Shown: in pieces, positions 59,252-64,000 of the stretch
Layout of the letters: each line of letters opens with the position of its first letter
How positions within the stretch are numbered: position 1 is the stretch's first letter
Source of the DNA: Rotaria sordida
Taxonomy: Eukaryota; Rotifera; Eurotatoria; Philodinida; Philodinidae
NCBI GenBank assembly: GCA_905250125.1
Contig: CAJNOL010000617.1
Span: forward strand, 54,139 to 118,138
Reading direction: 5' to 3'
DNA length: 64,000 bases
The notes under the pieces: generated by a model
What the model saw: the letters and a program-made list of their open reading frames with translations, nothing else
Database searches by the model: none
What the model was told of the DNA's origin: nothing
Made by a program: the position numbers and the translations under genes

Positions 59252-59995
59252 GAGGTTGAGACCCCTCAAAAAAAGTCACTTTTCGTCAGAATAATAGAAA
59301 TTAGAATAAATACAGAGAAAGACAGCCCCTGATCTGATCTCTCATAAACGACAAAATTCGAAAAAAAATTGAAAATCTTTTTTGTTTTTTCTCGTTTTAT
59401 AGACTTTCGATCGCATCTTCCAGAATTCTCGAAGGAGCTTCATTGTAGCCAATAGATTTTTCTTTATTTGAAAGAGTGTGTAAAACCGCAGTGCATATGA
59501 GAGCCCGTTTTTTTATTAGGCTTTGCTTTTAATTATATAACAAATATTTATATAATTAGAGCACTGTTTTTTGAGAGAGTTTTTTTCAGTCATTGAACTT
59601 TCAATCACTTTTTTCCCTTAAAAAGTAAGAGTTTAAAAAAGGGCTCTCACCAGTACTGCATCCTGACATGCTCTTTCGAACAAAAAAAATTAAATGTATA
59701 GACTGAAGGCCACCGAGAGTTTTTGGAGACGAAATGAGCTATCATTTGACCCTTGTTTGGCCAATATCTCTCTCAAACGTCATGGTACCGTACTAAAAAT
59801 TTTTACCTTAGCCTTCCCACTGCAGCCCCAATATATCCTGAAAATTTCATACGACTCGAACGTTCCTGTCCTGAGATCGATTTTTGAGGAGGATGGCCTT
59901 AAGCATCGAAATAAGGGATTAATGGTAGAGTTAAGGGGTTAGATATATGAATAAAGGATTAAAGATAGAAATAGGGGATCAGATATAGAATTAAT
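59150..59995. repeat. About 20-bp minisatellite split by a foldback MITE
   Basis: Units like AGATATAGAAATAAGGGGTT occur at 59150-59258 and resume at 59903-59995. The intervening block is MITE copy 2. Units are degenerate, with 1-4 changes each. Confidence 0.7.
59252..59902. mobile_element. TTAA-flanked foldback MITE, copy 2
   Basis: About 647 bp related along its whole length to the repeat at 10556-11290. It shares CTCAAAAAAAGTCA.TTTTCGTCA at the left, the GTAAGA.TTTAAAAAA.GG.CTCT / TACTGCATCCTGA.ATGCTCTTTC core, and TGAGATCGATTTTTG....GGCCTTAA at the right. TTAA is present at 59248-59251 and 59899-59902. Unlike copy 1 it lacks long C and G runs at the ends. Confidence 0.7.
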
Positions 59996-60002
59996 CAACA
60001 GT

Positions 60003-61290
60003 ATCAGATTAAGTGTATTGAATGGACTGCTTTTTACCAGTGTGAAGCCATTTTTAGAAGAAGAAAAAATAAGTTCTATCTAGAACCATATTGTGCCACA
60101 ATCATAAAAGATTCAGAAATTGGTATCTAATTCTACAACCCTAAAAACTTCATTATGACATCTTTTTTTTTACGAACCAGATTTACTTTCTTCTGTAAGT
60201 TTACTAATACAAAAGTAGGGGAAAACTTGATGGTTTTATACAAAAATCCATAGACTGTCCAAGGGGTAAAAGCTGATTGCAATCAAGACAATCTTTGTTA
60301 ATCGTTGACAATCAGAAGTTTTTTGGAATAGGTCTTTTACAAAATAATCGTCTTGCATTAGAATGTTGACTTCATTTTACTTTGTTTTCAAAGGAATGCA
60401 TGACGCAATTGACATGAAAAAATAATGCAAAAACAATGTTTGGTTTTCAATATGAAATGAAATTAATATTTAGAAAGAGAGGACAATGTCATAAATCATT
60501 TACTTCCTCTAGAATAATTCCATTTCGAATACAACTTCAAATCTTACCATTTGTCTTGGGAAGACAAACTTGTGTAAAAATTACTCGCACGATCGATTTT
60601 TCTTAGTTCTTTTGCAGTGAGAATCAGTATTGTTAGTAATGTGCGTTACAATAACCGGAATTCGCAGTAGCTATTGGAATTGCATTCTTTAAGTAACAGT
60701 GATAAGCACTCTATCCTGTCGCCAAACCATACGCAAAAGACACACAGTCTGACAAGGGAACATTCTCAGATACCCGAGCGCTTTTCGGTCGGGACTTAAT
60801 GCATTTTGTAGATGTCAGTGACCTACATATATACTATAAAAAAGATTCGTGCTTATAGACTGTTTCTAAGAAGATCGAACTGTCATATTACCACACCCAT
60901 ATGGATCTTGCACCGTTGCTGCAGAGAAACAAGGGTGTAGGTGTGAGTGGGTGTGAAAGAAGAGAATATTCAAATTCACACCAACACCCTATTCAAATTT
61001 TTTTTATAAAATTAACCATTCGCTAACATATAAGAACAGTCTCTGTAAAAAACAAATGAAATTTCATTTATGAGTTGCAAAAAAAATATTCATTAAAATA
61101 ATTATTTTACAATAATCTAAATTATATCAAAATTCTTATTCATTAAATCTTTAAAAATAAATTTTAAAAAACTTTATCGATTCATATGAAACTCACAGAT
61201 TGGCCAAATTAAAAATCAATCAAAAATTGAAAACAATTCAAATAACCATCAAATGTTTTTCACACATAATTAACTAGTGTGAAAATAGTG
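60003..61290. other. Non-coding interval
   Basis: The 3' flank of the acyltransferase gene. One telomere-like hairpin; otherwise nothing recognised. Confidence 0.4.
60932..60990. repeat. Telomere-like hairpin 11
   Basis: AGGGTGTAGGTGTGAGTGGGTGTG, a 22-bp spacer, then CACACCAACACCCT. The outer 9 bp pair perfectly. Confidence 0.7.
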
Positions 61291-62813
61291 TTAGTTTCCT
61301 ATCATGTGGCGCAAGTTGTGCATTGTGCCATCGCGTAAGTTGTCCAGGGTGCTTGGAGGAATGATGGGAGCAGATCCAATATACCCAATCGTCAATGCTT
61401 CATTTACAGTTTGAATCAAAATAAATGGCATGGCTGCTCGAATCATGTTTCCGAAAGGAGTCATCGTCATGAGCTCCCATCTCCCGTATCGTTCCCGAAA
61501 GGGCAAAATACCCCAATTTGAAATTCCGCAAGTCGGAAGTTCCGCAAGATTGGGGGGACCCATGTTCTTCTCATAGAGTTTTCCCATAATCATACCGAGA
61601 GCAAGGATTTGACCGGCGTCGACTGATGTCTTCACGTGGCGTCCGAATGTTTTCGCAAGTTGCCACATTCCCTCCAGCGTTCTTGGTATATCTCTTGTGG
61701 ATATTACGAATGCCATGGTTCCGGATACCTGATAACTAAGATCGTGATTGGGAATTGGTGGTACACATCGTCTGCGAGTATCGGCTGCTATTGCAAAGGT
61801 CAGCTGTGTCGCTTGGTCATCACTAACGCCCACTACCGTAGATGTGGCGCATAAAATGGCACTGCTAACAGCTGATGTCACCGTCACACCCTCTTGACGA
61901 CACTTTTCTACCAGTTTTTGCGTCTCTTCCTTGTTCAGCATACCATAAGCAGCTTCAGTGTAACAGTACTTGGCCATATCTGTCAACGGAAAATCGACAC
62001 TGGCCAAGGGTATTCTTGTGATGGTCTGAGCTTTGGCTATGCGCCAGTACAACACCGCGAGGATGAATTTACCAAATATGACTAGCCTGCCCCACGTTGA
62101 AAGGCTCCCTTGAATTGCAGCCTCCATAGTCATTGGCCAGTCCAAAGAATTAATAAGTATGTTTTCATCATCATCGCCTAAAACCATGAGAAGCTCGTGT
62201 GCTATGGTGCTTAGAGACAAGCCGTCACAAACGCTGTGCTCGCATACTAATACTATTTCTCTCGGACCATTCTCGTTGCCATGATCATCTGGATCCTAGA
62301 AGAAGCCATGTATTGAACTTATTTCTAGTACCAACTCGACTATTGAGTGGTAACATTTTTATCAATAACAGAAAGCCGGTTCTAAAACTCCGAAGTCAAA
62401 CTCTTGCCTACCTGTAAAAGCCAGAATTCGGCTAGCGCTTGTCCGATGACAGCTGTCTCCTTCTCTCGCTTTCGCCATTCCTGACGCCAGAAGTTGAGAT
62501 GATCGTCACGTTTTCGTGGTATCTCTCGAATCTTGAGGCGAAGTGTGCTGTCTTCCTCCATTAGAAAGCTGTTTGGCTTTGCAGGATTGTTTTGTAGACG
62601 GCTTCGAAGAAAAGGATGACGACATTGCAGGCGGCCAATCGCAGAAGTCAGTCTCTCCAGAGAGATGTGGGGCCCTTGCAAATGCAGAACTTCACCGACT
62701 TTCATATAGCCTTGATACTGTTGTGAAAGCCTCATTAGAGCGTTCTCTGCAGAGCCAAGAACTCGTTGATTTGAGTTGACGACAGGCGAACTTCGGTGAA
62801 ACCTGGACAACAT
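61291..62813 (-). CDS. Condensation-domain-like acyltransferase
   Basis: Two exons (62412-62813 and 61291-62295) with a 116-bp intron encode 468 residues. The fold signature is the HxxxDG motif (HSVCDG, residues 154-159), as in NRPS condensation domains, alcohol acetyltransferases and mycobacterial PapA-type enzymes. The N-terminal lobe has the usual pattern (LGSAENALMRLSQQYQG, LTSAIGRLQCRHPFLRSRL). The C-terminal lobe has VTVTSAVSSAILCA, the bridging FAIAADTRRR region and SNWG (residues near 395-400), which is common in stand-alone acyltransferases. It should transfer an acyl group from a CoA or carrier-protein thioester to an alcohol or amine; the substrate is unknown. There is no carrier or adenylation domain nearby. 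High GC and bacterial/fungal-type motifs suggest horizontal origin. The single intron could have been gained since. Confidence 0.85.
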
Positions 62814-64000
62814 TTATTCTCAATTCACCTAAATCGAGAGATAGATATAAGTGGCAGCTAGTTGCATAAAATTCGGAAAGAGGATATCAAAATGAATCTC
62901 AAATGACGTCGATCGTAGGAATCTGTCATCCAAGAAATGGATTCAAGATGAATTTAATCGAAAATGAAAGAGACAAACTGGCTAGAGTGCGAAGATGTCT
63001 CCGCTTCAAAGACTGCTTGACACCAAAGCTTTCTATCAGCAAAAAGCTGTATTGACTTTTCCTAAAGAGTAATTTTGCGACTTCGTTAGGCTTGCAATGT
63101 GTCAGCAGTCAAATAAAATGTTCAACTTCTGGAGCTCGACCGAAAGAAATGGTACTCACAATGAGCAGGCTCTAAACTGACTGATGAGCACAATTCAATA
63201 TCAATTTGTCTCTCATGAGTATGTCTCTGCGCGATGAGAATGATTGAGCATAGCTAGATTGAGAGATAGTTTTCGATTAATTGTGACCAAAATATATAGT
63301 CAGTACATGGATTCTCTAATGGGTTTGTTGAGCATGAGGAACCTGTTTACGTTCCTGCGAGCATGTTTAAAAGTATTCAAGAGTCGAAAAAGTAAGTTGA
63401 TCTTGAGATACTCACTGTTGAATGAAAGTGAAAAAACAGAAGAGATTAATTACAGTAGGTGGCTAGTGTGATAGTGTCAAACTGAGAAGGTTGTCATTGT
63501 CATTATTGCATTGGCTACAAGAATAGTAAAGGACATGTATATGTGTCATTAGTTGTTATCTGCTCACTTTTCTTTCACCATGCTTTGCTATCAACAGAAT
63601 GAGAGGGTAGATACCACGAGACACAGAAAAAATGTCCGTGTGTTTGCTTCTTCGAATAAAGAAGAGAAGCAACGTGGTAGATAGACAGAACTAATCGAAA
63701 GCAAGGACGAAAGAGGACGCTAATAACTATGTCATACATTCAACCTAAGGTGTAGAATCTTCTGTTAATTCAAAAAAAACATGAGATCTTTTGATCATCA
63801 TCGAGTCTCATTAGAAGAGAAGCTTCGTTTGACCTGATACTCTCGGGGATTTGAGAAGATAGTTGAATCTAGAAGAACCAAAATAAATAAAAAGATTACT
63901 TAATTAGATTGTAATGAAAATTAAGTGAAAAAAATTTTTTTTCTTAGAATTTTCAAGATTCTGTACAAGCAGAAACGTTTCACTCGATATGGAATTTACA
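62814..64000. other. Upstream flank, no gene
   Basis: The interval is purine-rich in places (63600-63720). No coding region or repeat is supported to the window end. Confidence 0.4.

Overview
The window looks like a gene-sparse, transposon-rich stretch of a bdelloid rotifer genome (Rotaria/Adineta type; the genus cannot be fixed by eye). It is AT-rich. Protein genes are eukaryotic, with mostly 44-120 bp GT-AG introns. Several families I associate with bdelloids are present: F-box-like LRR genes, type II membrane LamG genes and lineage-specific 7TM receptors. Two metabolic genes look fungal or bacterial and are visibly more GC-rich. Clusters of TGTGGG/CCCACA resemble the bdelloid telomere repeat as I remember it. 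No bacterial operons, rRNA, tRNA or CRISPR were found.

Layout. 1-8 kb: a small coiled-coil gene broken by an 877-bp hAT-type element with a perfect 8-bp target duplication, a truncated F-box gene copy flanked by direct repeats, and a two-domain LamG membrane gene with a frameshift and a stop at a splice junction. 8-17 kb: mostly non-coding, with a TTAA-flanked foldback repeat, a decayed secreted-protein gene, a GFA/CENP-V-like gene with a one-base frameshift, and a second hAT-like element. 17-22 kb: the intact F-box gene and a mariner/Tc1 element with a dead transposase. 22-28 kb: a divergent pair, an unrecognised 8-exon gene (minus) with a 1.1-kb foldback in one intron, and a DPF/requiem-type BAF-complex subunit (plus). 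28-33 kb: a Ras-like pseudogene and a gene desert. 33-40 kb: an ABCB8-like mitochondrial ABC transporter containing a 7-nt microexon, followed after 193 bp by an SLC49A4/DIRC2-like transporter. 40-47 kb: a mariner-type repeat holding a hAT dimerisation remnant, an intronless GPCR, a foldback element, and a two-exon candidate neuropeptide precursor. 47-55 kb: a secreted EGF plus chitin-binding-domain gene and a pseudogene fragment of the PDPR/dimethylglycine dehydrogenase family. 55-64 kb: an intronless acyl-CoA-dehydrogenase-fold gene with a nitroalkane-oxidase-like Asp/Arg pair, and a condensation-domain-like acyltransferase, both probably horizontally acquired.

Themes. At least twelve small hairpins made of GGTGTGGG arms facing CCCACACC arms are scattered through the window. 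Many host genes are damaged: hAT insertion, nonsense codons, single-base frameshifts and truncated copies. Whether the single-base lesions are real decay, allelic differences or read errors cannot be told from this sequence. The genes do not form one pathway. The most notable single gene is the candidate neuropeptide precursor at 46864-47246, which would yield two related short amidated peptides of the PL(M/F)-amide type.
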